From the NCBI GenBank assembly GCA_001916965.1, contig MNTL01000071.1:1-33708 (forward strand): a stretch of DNA of 33,708 nucleotides. Direction: 5' to 3'. Position 1 is the first letter of the stretch. Each line of letters opens with the position of its first letter. Both the position numbers and the translations under genes were made by a program. Below, piece by piece: positions 15,671 through 23,948 of this stretch. The notes beneath the pieces were generated by a model. The model made no database searches and was not told where the DNA came from. It worked only from the letters and a program-made list of their open reading frames with translations. This DNA comes from Roseburia sp. CAG:10041_57. Its GTDB lineage: Bacteria; Bacillota; Clostridia; Lachnospirales; Lachnospiraceae.

Positions 15671-15711
15671 AGGAAAGGGAGTACGAATCTGTGACTCGTA
15701 CTCCCTTTCCT
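15671..15711 (-). terminator. Terminator hairpin of the potABCD operon
   Basis: AGGAAAGGGAGTACGA (15671-15686) pairs perfectly with TCGTACTCCCTTTCCT (15696-15711), a 16-bp stem with a 9-nt loop. It begins two bases beyond the potD stop codon. There is no U-tract after it on the minus strand, so it may act as a 3'-end stabiliser instead of a classical terminator. Confidence 0.65.
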
Positions 15712-15712
15712 G

Positions 15713-17239
15713 TTAGTTGACTCTATGATACCCTCTGGGGGCTTTTGGTTGAAACCATTCGTCTCCATATTTTATAAGAAGGATGATAACGAGAATAAGT
15801 ATTACACCCGTTGCTATGCAGAGCCACTGTATGGGACTAATCATACTGAGATTGAAACAGCGTACATTGATCCACATCTGATTGATGTTGGCATTGCCCT
15901 CCTCATCAAAGTACAGCATGACGGCACTACGTGCAATCACATCCTGACTCGGGTACTGCGCTGCGAGCTGTCTGTGTGTCTGCTCCTCTGGTGCTGTGAT
16001 GACATATCTCTCATCCTCTGCATCCCCGGAGAAAAAATATCCAAGCGGATACTCTATCACATCTTCTTCATCCTCATCTGCGCCATAATTGTTTTCCAGA
16101 TATTCAAAGACAAGATTGCTGTCACCACCGGCTATGGCAGATGTATAACCAATATAGTACATATTGCGTACTGCACTTTCCGGCTTGGACAGGTAATTGA
16201 TAAATGCCTCTGCTGCGTGTTTCTTTGCCATATCATTGCCAATTCCACTCTTTAACATGACCCATCCATCGAACCACAGGTTCGTACACTCTTCAGGTAC
16301 TGCCCAGTTCAGGATAAAATCATCCTCCTCGGCCTGATCCATTGCATAGACTGCATCACCGGACCATTGCAGACTGGCAAGGACTTTACCCGTAATCATA
16401 TCTGCCTTTCCACTGTCTGTCTCAAAGGAATATACATTTCTACGGATTTCCTTCAGCTTCGCTTCTGCATCATCTATCGTAGCTTTTCCCGTATCATTCA
16501 TGATATCTGACAGCTTCTGTTGATAGTCAGCTTCCAAGCGGAAATCCTCATTCATTAAGGTGTCTGTATTCAGGATTGCCAGCGCCGGGAAATAAGCGTC
16601 CCTTACATTATCCTTGATTGTGACCTGTCTATGGAACTTCTCATTGGTCAGGATTGACCAGGTAGATGCTTCTTCCTGTGTTACTTCGTCCGGATTGTAT
16701 ATCATTCCCGTGACGCCCCACATATAGCCGGCCGCATAATCTGACCAAGGTTCTCCGTTAATCTCATGCTCATCAAAGACCTGCTTAATATAAGGAGAAA
16801 GCCCTTTCCTATAATAATTATTGTCATTTGTCTCATCAAAAAAAACATCTGATAAAGGCTCCAGCCTGTTCTCTGTCATAAGCTTCATGATCATATAATC
16901 TGAGGGGCAGACCAGATCAAACACATTACCAAGGTTCAACTGGCTGTATAGCTCTTCATTCGTACCAAAAGTAGAATACTCTACTTTTACACGCACTCCA
17001 TAATTCTCATAGTACCAGTCTTCAAACTCTTCTACCAGCGACCTATCTCCAAATATATCTCCGCTGGGCAGTTCAATTCTCTCGTCCTCATCCCAGCCGC
17101 CTTCATCAATATATTCTTCCCAGTTGCACACACGCAGGGTAATCGTATCATTTGCAGCAGACACCTTCATAGGAACAGCACTGCATATGGTCATGATTCC
17201 CAGTCCCATAATCGCTGCTGCCATACCTTTATTTCTCAT
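15713..17239 (-). CDS. potD: Spermidine/putrescine-binding protein PotD with C-terminal membrane anchor
   Basis: This 508-aa protein starts at ATG 17239 inside the last codons of potC (AAAGG 12 nt upstream); an in-frame GTG lies at 17248. It captures polyamines for the PotABC importer. A signal peptide covers about 1-29 (cleavage near VSAAND), and no lipobox cysteine is present. The family motifs are NWEEYIDEGG near the start, DLVCPSDYMIMKLMTENRLEPL, YAAGYMWGVTGMIYNP and the late NLWFDGWVMLKSG. It is longer than E. coli PotD (~350 aa) because of insertions (EGGWDEDERIELPSGDIFGD, the DEDEEDVIEYPLGYFF region) and a C-terminal helix (IQWLCIATGVILILVIILLI) with a basic end. The helix probably replaces the lipid anchor. 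It is last in the operon. Confidence 0.93.
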   Translation of the reverse strand: MRNKGMAAAIMGLGIMTICSAVPMKVSAANDTITLRVCNWEEYIDEGGWDEDERIELPSGDIFGDRSLVEEFEDWYYENYGVRVKVEYSTFGTNEELYSQLNLGNVFDLVCPSDYMIMKLMTENRLEPLSDVFFDETNDNNYYRKGLSPYIKQVFDEHEINGEPWSDYAAGYMWGVTGMIYNPDEVTQEEASTWSILTNEKFHRQVTIKDNVRDAYFPALAILNTDTLMNEDFRLEADYQQKLSDIMNDTGKATIDDAEAKLKEIRRNVYSFETDSGKADMITGKVLASLQWSGDAVYAMDQAEEDDFILNWAVPEECTNLWFDGWVMLKSGIGNDMAKKHAAEAFINYLSKPESAVRNMYYIGYTSAIAGGDSNLVFEYLENNYGADEDEEDVIEYPLGYFFSGDAEDERYVITAPEEQTHRQLAAQYPSQDVIARSAVMLYFDEEGNANINQMWINVRCFNLSMISPIQWLCIATGVILILVIILLIKYGDEWFQPKAPRGYHRVN

Positions 17240-18032
17240 TATCAGCACCAGCCTTTCTATGGGTAATCCTGTTTCCAGCCAGCACCACCGTTAATATCAT
17301 AGCGAAGATGACTGTAGACAATGCCCAAAGAGCAGTCTTGATCTCAGTATGAGAACCCTTCGTGGCATTTACTACATATGTACTGATTGTATCAAAAGTC
17401 GCAGGTTTTGTATAAGTTGTAATGAAATAATCATCCAGAGACAATGTAACTGACAGCATGAAGCCGGATACGATACCCGGAACAAGCTGTGGAATTACTA
17501 CCTTGAACAAAGCTGCTCTTGCATTAGCACCCAGGTCTCTTGCTGCCTCATAGATGCTGTTATCCATCTGTTTCAGCTTTGGCAGCACAGACAGATAGAC
17601 AAAAGGCGCTTCCAGTACCACATGACCCGCTATCAGCGGAAACAGCGTCTCCTTATCCATCCCCAGTACAACGATCATCAGAACGCATAATGAGAAACCA
17701 GTCACAACATCTGCATTGATAACCGGGATCTGGTTTACGAACTGAATCAGCTGTTTAGGACCTTTTTTACAATAAAAAGCACCAATTGCGCCTATAGTTC
17801 CAAGAATTGTTGCCACCAGGGCAGATCCGAAAGCCAGCAGGAATGTGCCACCAATCATGCCTCTTAGTTCTGGTGTGGTGAATAGTGTCACGTAATTTTG
17901 CAGGGAAAAATTGCCCTTTGTACCAATTGTTGCCGTATCGGTAAAGCTGTAAACTGCCAGCATCAGCACAGGCAGATATATAAATAACAGAACCAGTGCC
18001 AGCCATGAAGAGTGTAAGATTCTCTTGATCAT
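17229..18032 (-). CDS. potC: Polyamine ABC transporter permease PotC
   Basis: This 267-aa inner-membrane permease has about six helices. The cytoplasmic EAA loop that contacts PotA reads YEAARDLGANARAALFKVV (near residue 160). SLDDYFITTYT in the C-terminal half is typical of PotC/PotI. ATG 18032 overlaps the potB stop by 4 bp (ATGA), implying translational coupling, and potD starts within its end. It forms the membrane pore together with PotB. Confidence 0.95.
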   Translation of the reverse strand: MIKRILHSSWLALVLLFIYLPVLMLAVYSFTDTATIGTKGNFSLQNYVTLFTTPELRGMIGGTFLLAFGSALVATILGTIGAIGAFYCKKGPKQLIQFVNQIPVINADVVTGFSLCVLMIVVLGMDKETLFPLIAGHVVLEAPFVYLSVLPKLKQMDNSIYEAARDLGANARAALFKVVIPQLVPGIVSGFMLSVTLSLDDYFITTYTKPATFDTISTYVVNATKGSHTEIKTALWALSTVIFAMILTVVLAGNRITHRKAGADNEK

Positions 18033-18820
18033 AATACTCCCCCCCTGCTTGTCTCTTCTTCATTAAATCCATTGGTTGCCCACGTAATCAGGAAAATAAT
18101 TGCCAGCAGCACAATAGAGATCATGGAACCACTATGCCAGTCGTAAGCGCTGAAATAGCTTCCAATCAGACTACCCATAATATAAGTACTGTTATAGAGC
18201 ATGTCCAATATAACGTAGTTTGTCATAGATGGTAAAAATACCATCGTGATTCCACTGATCAATCCCGGCATACTCAATGGAAATGTAACTTTCATAAAAG
18301 TAATAACCGGGCTGGCTCCCAGATCCGTTGCTGCTTCCAGATAAGATTTATCCAGCTTGCTCAATGTTGTATACAAAGGCAATATCATAAAGGGAAGAAA
18401 GTCATAGGTCATACCAAGTACTGTATTGAGAAATGGATGATATGCAAGATTTCCCTCTATCATGGTAAGAACTTCTTTTAAAGCCACAACACGCAGTGTA
18501 AAATTAATCCACATAGGCGCTACGAAAAGCACCAGAAGAACTGCCTTTTTCTTAAAATGGCTTCGAGCCAGAATATACGCTGTAGGATAAGCCACCAGTG
18601 TACAACATATCGTTACAGTCAGCGCCACGACCAGACTATAGCAAAGTGTACCGATGGTATTCTGATTGGTAAAGAATCCAATAAAATTAGCTGCTGTAAA
18701 TCTGCCCTCTCCATTGGTAAATGCATAGTAAAAAACCACCAATACAGGAGCAATTACAAAGCAAAGCAAAAATATCACATAAGGAATGCTAAGCTGCTTC
18801 CTCTGAAAACGCAAATTCAT
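18029..18820 (-). CDS. potB: Polyamine ABC transporter permease PotB
   Basis: This 263-aa permease has about six helices (FLLCFVIAPVLVVFYYAF; TICCTLVAYPTAYILA; VLLVLFVAPMWINFTLRV). The EAA loop reads YLEAATDLGASPVITFMKV. LPSMTNYVILDML matches PotB/PotH. Its ATG 18820 follows AAGGAGC by 10 nt and lies 17 bp after the potA stop. It overlaps potC by 4 bp. Confidence 0.95.
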   Translation of the reverse strand: MNLRFQRKQLSIPYVIFLLCFVIAPVLVVFYYAFTNGEGRFTAANFIGFFTNQNTIGTLCYSLVVALTVTICCTLVAYPTAYILARSHFKKKAVLLVLFVAPMWINFTLRVVALKEVLTMIEGNLAYHPFLNTVLGMTYDFLPFMILPLYTTLSKLDKSYLEAATDLGASPVITFMKVTFPLSMPGLISGITMVFLPSMTNYVILDMLYNSTYIMGSLIGSYFSAYDWHSGSMISIVLLAIIFLITWATNGFNEEETSRGGVL

Positions 18821-18837
18821 CTTAATCCATGCTCCTT

Positions 18838-20343
18838 CTAGTTATCCTGCTCAAAGGAAAGTTCTATGCTCTCCTTTAGAATCAATACTCTGACATAGTC
18901 ATTCTCGTTCCACAGATATTCATCATGAAGGTGGATATCCTCTTCCGTTCTGGTTCTGACAATATAGTGATAATGGTCGCCTTTATAAATAAGAGAAACA
19001 ATATGTCCACAGATTCCCTCGCCCTCTGTATCATCACTCATGGAAACCGCATCCACAGGAATCTTGACACGCACCTTGACTCCATCTGTGTAGATCTCAT
19101 TGCCATCAGCATCTACCAGAATACCATCTGCATTGATTGCAGAACCTGCATATAATTTCGTCACGTCACATTCATACTCGCCATCTGCAAAACGCACTGT
19201 GTAATTTCTGGTAAGTTCGCCATCAAATACGTTATGATTGGTCTCCGCCAGAATTACATGAATACCGTCCGGCTCCAGACACATACCTATTGTATCTCCT
19301 ACTTTCGCACTCTTGGTACTCTGAATCACAACTTCATTATCCCCGGACTGCACAATAATCTCATAATGCATACCTTTGAAAATAACGGAGTTGACTACAC
19401 CTGTAATCGTTCCCTGCTCCGGTGCGGTCATAATGATATCCTCTGGACGCACTACAACATCTACCTTGGCTCCTACAGGCATATCATCCAGACAGACAAA
19501 ATCAGCGCCACAGAAATGTACCATCTTATGACCTGACATCCTGCCATCGTAAATATTGCTCTCGCCAATGAAATCCGCTACGAATACAGTATTCGGTTCA
19601 TTATATATCTCTTCCGGCGTACCAATCTGCTGGATCATGCCGTCTGACATGACTACCACCTTATCAGACATGGTAAGCGCCTCCTCCTGGTCATGGGTAA
19701 CATAGATAAAAGTAATGCCCAGTTCCTTATGCATTGCCTTCAATTCCAGCTGCATTTCCTTACGCATCTTCAGATCCAGTGCTCCTAATGGTTCGTCCAG
19801 AAGCAGTATTTCAGGCTCATTTACAATCGCCCTTGCAATCGCAATACGCTGCTGTTGCCCACCCGACAATGTTGTAATACTTCTTTTTTCAAAGCCTTCC
19901 AGGTCTACAATCTCCAGCGCATGACGCACCTTATCCCTGATTTCTCCACGGGAAAGCTTCTCCTGTCTGGTCAGTGTCTCCCCTGCCGCATTCTGATAAG
20001 TTACCGTCTTGGTCTTTAACTTCAAGCCAAACGCAATATTGTCATATATATTCAGATGTGGGAAAAGGGCATAACGCTGGAACACGGTATTGATTGGTCT
20101 CTTATTTGGTGGAAGCTGGCTGATATCCTTGCCATTTAACAGAATCTGTCCATATGTCGGGATATCAAAGCCTGCAATCATACGCAACGTAGTTGTCTTG
20201 CCGCAGCCTGATGGTCCCAAAAATGTAACAAATTCTCCCTTCTTCACCTGAAGATTAAAATCCTTCACTGCTTCGAAATTATCTTCATAAATTTTCCTGA
20301 TTCCTTTAAGTTCAATGATGTTCTCTGATGCTTTCGTTTCCAT
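18838..20343 (-). CDS. potA: Polyamine ABC transporter ATPase PotA, extended
   Basis: This 501-aa ATPase drives polyamine import. Walker A is GPSGCGKTT (43-51), the signature LSGGQQQR (159-166), Walker B ILLLDEP (179-185) and the switch His is in YVTHDQEEA. PotA proteins usually have about 360-380 residues. Here there is a ~25-residue insert after the first nucleotide-binding region (about 110-135, TKTVTYQNAAGETLTRQEK) and about 130 extra residues at the C-terminus. The normal TOBE region (about 310-368, GVVNSVIFKGMHYEIIV) is echoed by GHIVSLIYKGDHYHYIV near 450-470, so the extension probably contains a second TOBE-like unit that may tune or sense substrate. ATG 20343 follows GGGAG by about 7 nt. 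It is first in potABCD and has a long structured leader. Confidence 0.95.
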   Translation of the reverse strand: METKASENIIELKGIRKIYEDNFEAVKDFNLQVKKGEFVTFLGPSGCGKTTTLRMIAGFDIPTYGQILLNGKDISQLPPNKRPINTVFQRYALFPHLNIYDNIAFGLKLKTKTVTYQNAAGETLTRQEKLSRGEIRDKVRHALEIVDLEGFEKRSITTLSGGQQQRIAIARAIVNEPEILLLDEPLGALDLKMRKEMQLELKAMHKELGITFIYVTHDQEEALTMSDKVVVMSDGMIQQIGTPEEIYNEPNTVFVADFIGESNIYDGRMSGHKMVHFCGADFVCLDDMPVGAKVDVVVRPEDIIMTAPEQGTITGVVNSVIFKGMHYEIIVQSGDNEVVIQSTKSAKVGDTIGMCLEPDGIHVILAETNHNVFDGELTRNYTVRFADGEYECDVTKLYAGSAINADGILVDADGNEIYTDGVKVRVKIPVDAVSMSDDTEGEGICGHIVSLIYKGDHYHYIVRTRTEEDIHLHDEYLWNENDYVRVLILKESIELSFEQDN

Positions 20344-20378
20344 CTCTTATCTCCCACAATGTATTTATAGAATGGGAC

Positions 20379-20433
20379 GAATGATACTGATTTTACAATG
20401 CAACACCTATGATTTGTTAAATCAGTATCATTC
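20379..20433 (-). promoter_or_regulatory. Leader hairpin 3 of the pot operon
   Basis: GAATGATACTGATTT (20379-20393) pairs perfectly over 15 bp with AAATCAGTATCATTC (20419-20433), with a 25-nt loop. It lies in the predicted 5' leader, ending 35 nt before ATG 20343. Confidence 0.65.
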
Positions 20434-20458
20434 TGTGTCCATAATCATGCCTTCACAA

Positions 20459-20535
20459 GTATGTGATTCCTACATACAAACGAACGGCAAAGTAATCAAG
20501 ATGCCGTTCGTTTCTTGACTACTTTGCCGTTCGTT
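20459..20535 (-). promoter_or_regulatory. Leader hairpins 1 and 2 of the pot operon, with competing arms
   Basis: The outer arms at 20479-20500 and 20514-20535 are 22 nt long and complementary with one mismatch (AACGAACGGCAAAGTA core). The 13 nt between them include TGCCGTTCGTTT, which can instead pair with AAACGAACGGCA in the outer arm, so two structures exclude each other. A further small hairpin, GTATGT with ACATAC, spans 20459-20477. The arrangement suggests a switchable leader or a repeated operator. Confidence 0.6.
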
Positions 20536-20557
20536 CCTTGCCTGTGTCACTATTCAA

Positions 20558-20586
20558 ATCATATCCAAAGTGCAGGTCTATGTCAA
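20558..20586 (-). promoter_or_regulatory. Consensus sigma-A promoter of potABCD
   Basis: On the minus strand, TTGACA (20581-20586), a 17-bp spacer and TATGAT (20558-20563). The start site would be near 20551, giving a leader of about 207 nt before potA. It lies 28 bp beyond the stop of the acetyltransferase gene. Confidence 0.85.
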
Positions 20587-20613
20587 CTATATTTTTCATT
20601 AAATGGAAAGTTG

Positions 20614-21072
20614 TCATACCGCCATCACATAAATTTGGCAAGGATTCCATTCATCCCATAACGTAGGAAATACTTCTAACTCTTTAAAGCCAAGAGAAAT
20701 ATAAAATCGATTTGTATTATCATAATCTTCATATTTTCCCATTTGAACGGTTTTTACCTGAATAAATGAATAGCCGTTTTCCTTTACTTTTTTCTTTGCA
20801 GACTCAAACAAAGCTTTTCCTATTCCTTTACGATGATATTCTTTTAGCACGCCCATAACTGCAATTTCAACCGTATCTTTCCCTGTTGGTTTAAGATACA
20901 GAAAACCTACCTTTTTTTCATTTTCTAAAGCACAAAAGAAAACATTTTTCATACTATCATGTATATATTCTTCTCTCGCTTCGGAAATTCCAAACCAATC
21001 AGGTAATGCTTCAAGTATGTTTCTGGTAATATGTTTTTTTTCTTCATCATTTTCTATTTGAATTATTCTCAT
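20614..21072 (-). CDS. GNAT-family N-acetyltransferase
   Basis: This 152-aa protein starts at ATG 21072, 10 nt after GAGG; the frame extends 8 codons upstream. It has the GNAT fold: strand VGFLYLKPTGKDTVEIAVMGV, then the acetyl-CoA pyrophosphate loop YHRKGIGKALF (Q/R-x-x-G-x-G/A type), and the late FYISLGFKELE. Acceptors of such small GNATs range from amines to protein N-termini. Polyamines are an attractive guess given the pot operon next door, but nothing in the sequence proves it. It is transcribed separately from potABCD. Confidence 0.88.
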   Translation of the reverse strand: MRIIQIENDEEKKHITRNILEALPDWFGISEAREEYIHDSMKNVFFCALENEKKVGFLYLKPTGKDTVEIAVMGVLKEYHRKGIGKALFESAKKKVKENGYSFIQVKTVQMGKYEDYDNTNRFYISLGFKELEVFPTLWDEWNPCQIYVMAV

Positions 21073-21287
21073 ACCAATATTTACCTCATCAAACACTAAT
21101 TAAAAATACGGTTTATTAGAACACCTGTATATGGAAAGTTTTTATATTAAATGGATGGCTTATGCGTCCGTTACATCGAGCAGCGGAGTGGAAACGTGTC
21201 TTCGCACGAAACATCCAAGCTTCTCTGCCACATACTTTAAAAGGCGAGCTAAACCGTCGTCCCTAGAATCTGTTCATTAAACTGAAA

Positions 21288-21818
21288 TTAGATTCTTGAT
21301 ATTATTTCAATAATTTCATTGATAATGCTCTCAAGTTCTTTAGCACCATCAATCACATAATCGCAAGTTGACAAATGATTTTCCACCATCTGAATATAGG
21401 CTACTCTTGCACATTTTAAATATGTATCCATTTCATTGCGAATTTCATCTGACGTAGCCTCTTTCATATCTCTAAGAACTCTTCGAGCCATTGCTATATC
21501 TAATGGTGTGTCAATAAATATGCAACAATCCAAATAAGGTTTTATCATCTGATGTTGGTATGCAAATGGATAGTCCAACAGTAAACAGTCATATTCACCA
21601 CTGCGGATAATTTTATCAATATCAGTTTTTAACGGGGATAAGTCCCATACATGAACATCTGCACCTTCTGATATCCATTTTGAAAAGTCTTCGACTTCTC
21701 CTTCAAATGAGTAGTCATCAAAGTGAAGTGATGCTGTTCTTGGAAGCCTATCTTTGATTGCATTTACGACTGTTGTTTTTCCACCTGCTGTCACAGCTCC
21801 AATAGCTATTATTTTCAT
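21288..21818 (-). CDS. P-loop kinase, uridine-kinase/AAA-like
   Basis: This 176-aa protein has a Walker A loop GAVTAGGKTT (7-16), HFDDYSFEG as a likely metal/base motif, a hydrophobic strand with Asp (DCLLLDYPFAY, Walker B-like) and CIFIDTPLDIAMARRVLRD, typical of small nucleoside or nucleotide kinases. The substrate is unknown. ATG 21818 has AGGAGA 5 nt upstream and lies 26 bp after the amino-acid ABC ATPase, so it may be the last gene of that operon. The ~190 bp after it contain no clear terminator. Confidence 0.75.
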   Translation of the reverse strand: MKIIAIGAVTAGGKTTVVNAIKDRLPRTASLHFDDYSFEGEVEDFSKWISEGADVHVWDLSPLKTDIDKIIRSGEYDCLLLDYPFAYQHQMIKPYLDCCIFIDTPLDIAMARRVLRDMKEATSDEIRNEMDTYLKCARVAYIQMVENHLSTCDYVIDGAKELESIINEIIEIISRI

Positions 21819-21844
21819 TATATTCTCCTATAAACTAGCACAAT

Positions 21845-22585
21845 CTACTCAAAATTGAAAATATTCAGGAATTTCTGCGCTCTTTCTGTCTTTGGATTTT
21901 CAAAGAATTCCTTAGGTACGCCCTCTTCTACGATCTCACCGTTATCCATGAAGATCACTCTGTTGCTGACTGCCTTGGCAAACTGCATCTCATGCGTAAC
22001 GATAATCATCGTACTGCCCTGCTTGGCAAGGTCAAGCATAACATCAAGAACCTCACGTACCATCTCCGGGTCAAGTGCCGCTGTTACTTCATCAAAAAGC
22101 ATGATCTCAGGATGCATGCAAAGTGCACGGATAATTGCAACACGTTGCTTCTGTCCTCCGGAAAGCTGCCTTGGGTAACTGTCTGCCTTGTCTGCAAGAC
22201 CTACACGTTCCAGAAGCTTACGCGCCTCTTCCACAACTTCTTCTCTCTTACGCTTCTGCACTTTGACAGGTGCGATTACAATATTATCCAGAACAGTCAT
22301 ATGTGGAAACAGATCATAGCTTTGGAATACCATACCAATCTTCTGGCGAATCTTTGTAATACTCTTGCTGTTACGGTCAATCGCCTCTCCATCCAGCGAG
22401 ATCGTTCCCCCCTGGATAGGCTCTAAGCCATTGATACAACGAAGGAAAGTACTCTTACCGCATCCACTCGGACCTACGATAACGATAACTTCGCCTTTTT
22501 TCACTTCTACACTGACATCTTTCAGAATCGTCTGTCCGTCATATTCTTTCTTCAGATGCTCAATTTTTAACAATGCTTCTTCCAT
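21845..22585 (-). CDS. Polar amino-acid ABC transporter ATPase (GlnQ/TcyC type)
   Basis: This 246-aa ATPase most likely starts at ATG 22585, 6 nt after AAAGGAG. ATG 22588 is too close to the site, and longer starts overlap the permease gene. Motifs: Walker A GPSGCGKST, Q-loop VFQSYDLFPHMTVLDN, signature LSGGQKQRVAI, Walker B IMLFDEVTAALDPE and switch TMIIVTHEM. These are characteristic of the polar amino-acid transporter ATPases. It powers the two permeases encoded upstream. The substrate is inferred from the neighbours (LysR, Cys/Met PLP enzyme) to be cystine or another sulfur amino acid. Confidence 0.93.
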   Translation of the reverse strand: MEEALLKIEHLKKEYDGQTILKDVSVEVKKGEVIVIVGPSGCGKSTFLRCINGLEPIQGGTISLDGEAIDRNSKSITKIRQKIGMVFQSYDLFPHMTVLDNIVIAPVKVQKRKREEVVEEARKLLERVGLADKADSYPRQLSGGQKQRVAIIRALCMHPEIMLFDEVTAALDPEMVREVLDVMLDLAKQGSTMIIVTHEMQFAKAVSNRVIFMDNGEIVEEGVPKEFFENPKTERAQKFLNIFNFE

Positions 22586-22599
22586 CATTGACTCCTTTT

Positions 22600-23277
22600 C
22601 TATGAATTCCATTTCTTCTCCAAGTATCTGGCTAACATACTGATGGGCCAGCACACGATAAAATACAACAGGAATGTCACAAGATACAGACCAAAGGCCG
22701 CATTAGGACTGGTCATTCTGTTTGCCTCAATGATCTGCTGTGCTACTTTCATCATTTCTACTACACCGATCATCAGTACAAGACTGGTAGTCTTGATCAT
22801 ACGTGTGATCAGATTAATGGACAGAGGCAGAAGTCTGCGTACTGTCTGTGGAATAATAAAATATACATAGGTCTGCACCCAGTTAAAGCCCAGTGCCTGT
22901 GCACTCTCGTACTGATGCCTGGGAATACTGATCAGCGCACTTCGCACCAGATCGCCCATTTCCGCAGTACCCCATGCTGCAAATACAATAATAGAAGAAA
23001 TTTCCCCTGAGAGATTCCATCCCCAGATTCTTGTTGTTCCAAAGAATACAATGAACAGCAGAACCATCTGCGGCATAATTCTGATAATCTCCAGATAAAT
23101 TCTGGTAATAAACTTTGTTACAGGGTTCTTCCAGGTCATAATAACACCCAGAAGAATGCCCAAAGGAAGACTGATTACGATAGAGATCAGACTGATTCTG
23201 CCTGCAACCCAGAGTCCTTCAAGAAGTCTGGCGAAATTTCTTCCTTTAAATAGAACCTCAAGCCCCAAATCCGGCAT
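22600..23277 (-). CDS. Amino-acid ABC transporter permease, second subunit
   Basis: This 225-aa HisM/GlnP-type permease has about five helices (GRISLISIVISLPLGILLGV; IIVFAAWGTAEMGDLV; FGLYLVTFLLYFIVCW). The signature YESAQALGFNWVQTYVYFIIPQ is the EAA loop that contacts the ATPase. Its start overlaps the other permease by 20 bp with a GAGGAGG site, implying coupling. Confidence 0.92.
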   Translation of the reverse strand: MPDLGLEVLFKGRNFARLLEGLWVAGRISLISIVISLPLGILLGVIMTWKNPVTKFITRIYLEIIRIMPQMVLLFIVFFGTTRIWGWNLSGEISSIIVFAAWGTAEMGDLVRSALISIPRHQYESAQALGFNWVQTYVYFIIPQTVRRLLPLSINLITRMIKTTSLVLMIGVVEMMKVAQQIIEANRMTSPNAAFGLYLVTFLLYFIVCWPISMLARYLEKKWNS

Positions 23278-23917
23278 GACGCATCCTCCTCTCCAGTATG
23301 CTTCCCAGAATAGATACCGGGAGCAGGATAATCAGATAAAAGACTACCAGAAGCACAAGACTCTCTGTCGTCTTATAATATAATCCTATTAAATCTTTGG
23401 CTGTGAACATCAAATCCATCAGACTGATTGCAGAGAACACACTGGTCTCTTTCAGAAGGAAGATGACATTTGCTGTAAAAGCCGGTACACTGACAGACAT
23501 TGCCTGCGGTAAAATAATATATGCAAGCGTCTGCTTTTTGGTCATTCCAAGACTATACGCACTCTCTGTCTGTACTTTATCAATTGCTTCCAGTCCACTA
23601 CGGAAAGTCTCTGCCATATAGCTGCCTCCCAAAAAGACCATACCTGCTACACCACAGACCTCTGCATTGGTCGCAATACCAATCTTGGGCAATCCATAAT
23701 ATAAGAAGAAAAGCTGTATCAGAAGAGGTGTATTTCTGGATAATTCAATATAAACTGCTACAATTTGTCTTAAAATCGGAACCTTATAATACTGTATCAT
23801 TGCACACACGAAACCGGCCAGAATGGCAAGTACTATGCCACTCCAGCCGATTTTCAAAGTTAGAACCATTGCTTTTTGATACAGTGGTAAATATTCCTGA
23901 ATAAATTCTATACTCAA
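23258..23917 (-). CDS. Amino-acid ABC transporter permease, first subunit (TTG start)
   Basis: This 219-aa HisM/GlnP-type permease has five helices and the EAA-like loop ESAYSLGMTKKQTLAYIILP. RNTPLLIQLFFLYYGLPK is a family hallmark. The start appears to be TTG 23917, preceded by AAGGTGG; no in-frame ATG gives a full first helix. A TTG start may lower translation of this subunit relative to the abundant binding protein 31 bp upstream. Confidence 0.92.
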   Translation of the reverse strand: MSIEFIQEYLPLYQKAMVLTLKIGWSGIVLAILAGFVCAMIQYYKVPILRQIVAVYIELSRNTPLLIQLFFLYYGLPKIGIATNAEVCGVAGMVFLGGSYMAETFRSGLEAIDKVQTESAYSLGMTKKQTLAYIILPQAMSVSVPAFTANVIFLLKETSVFSAISLMDLMFTAKDLIGLYYKTTESLVLLVVFYLIILLPVSILGSILERRMRHAGFGA

Positions 23918-23948
23918 TTTCGCCTACCACCTTAATCGGGTATTTGTA

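Noticed and set aside
15725..16255. 176-codon plus-strand frame opposite potD
   Set aside because: Antisense shadow of a clear PotD coding region, with no ribosome-binding site or family resemblance.
21097..21287. Possible structured RNA or terminator in the gap before the GNAT gene
   Set aside because: Only short pairings are seen (CGTG/CACG, AGAATCT/AGATTCT with a long loop) and no U-tract; nothing beyond chance can be claimed.
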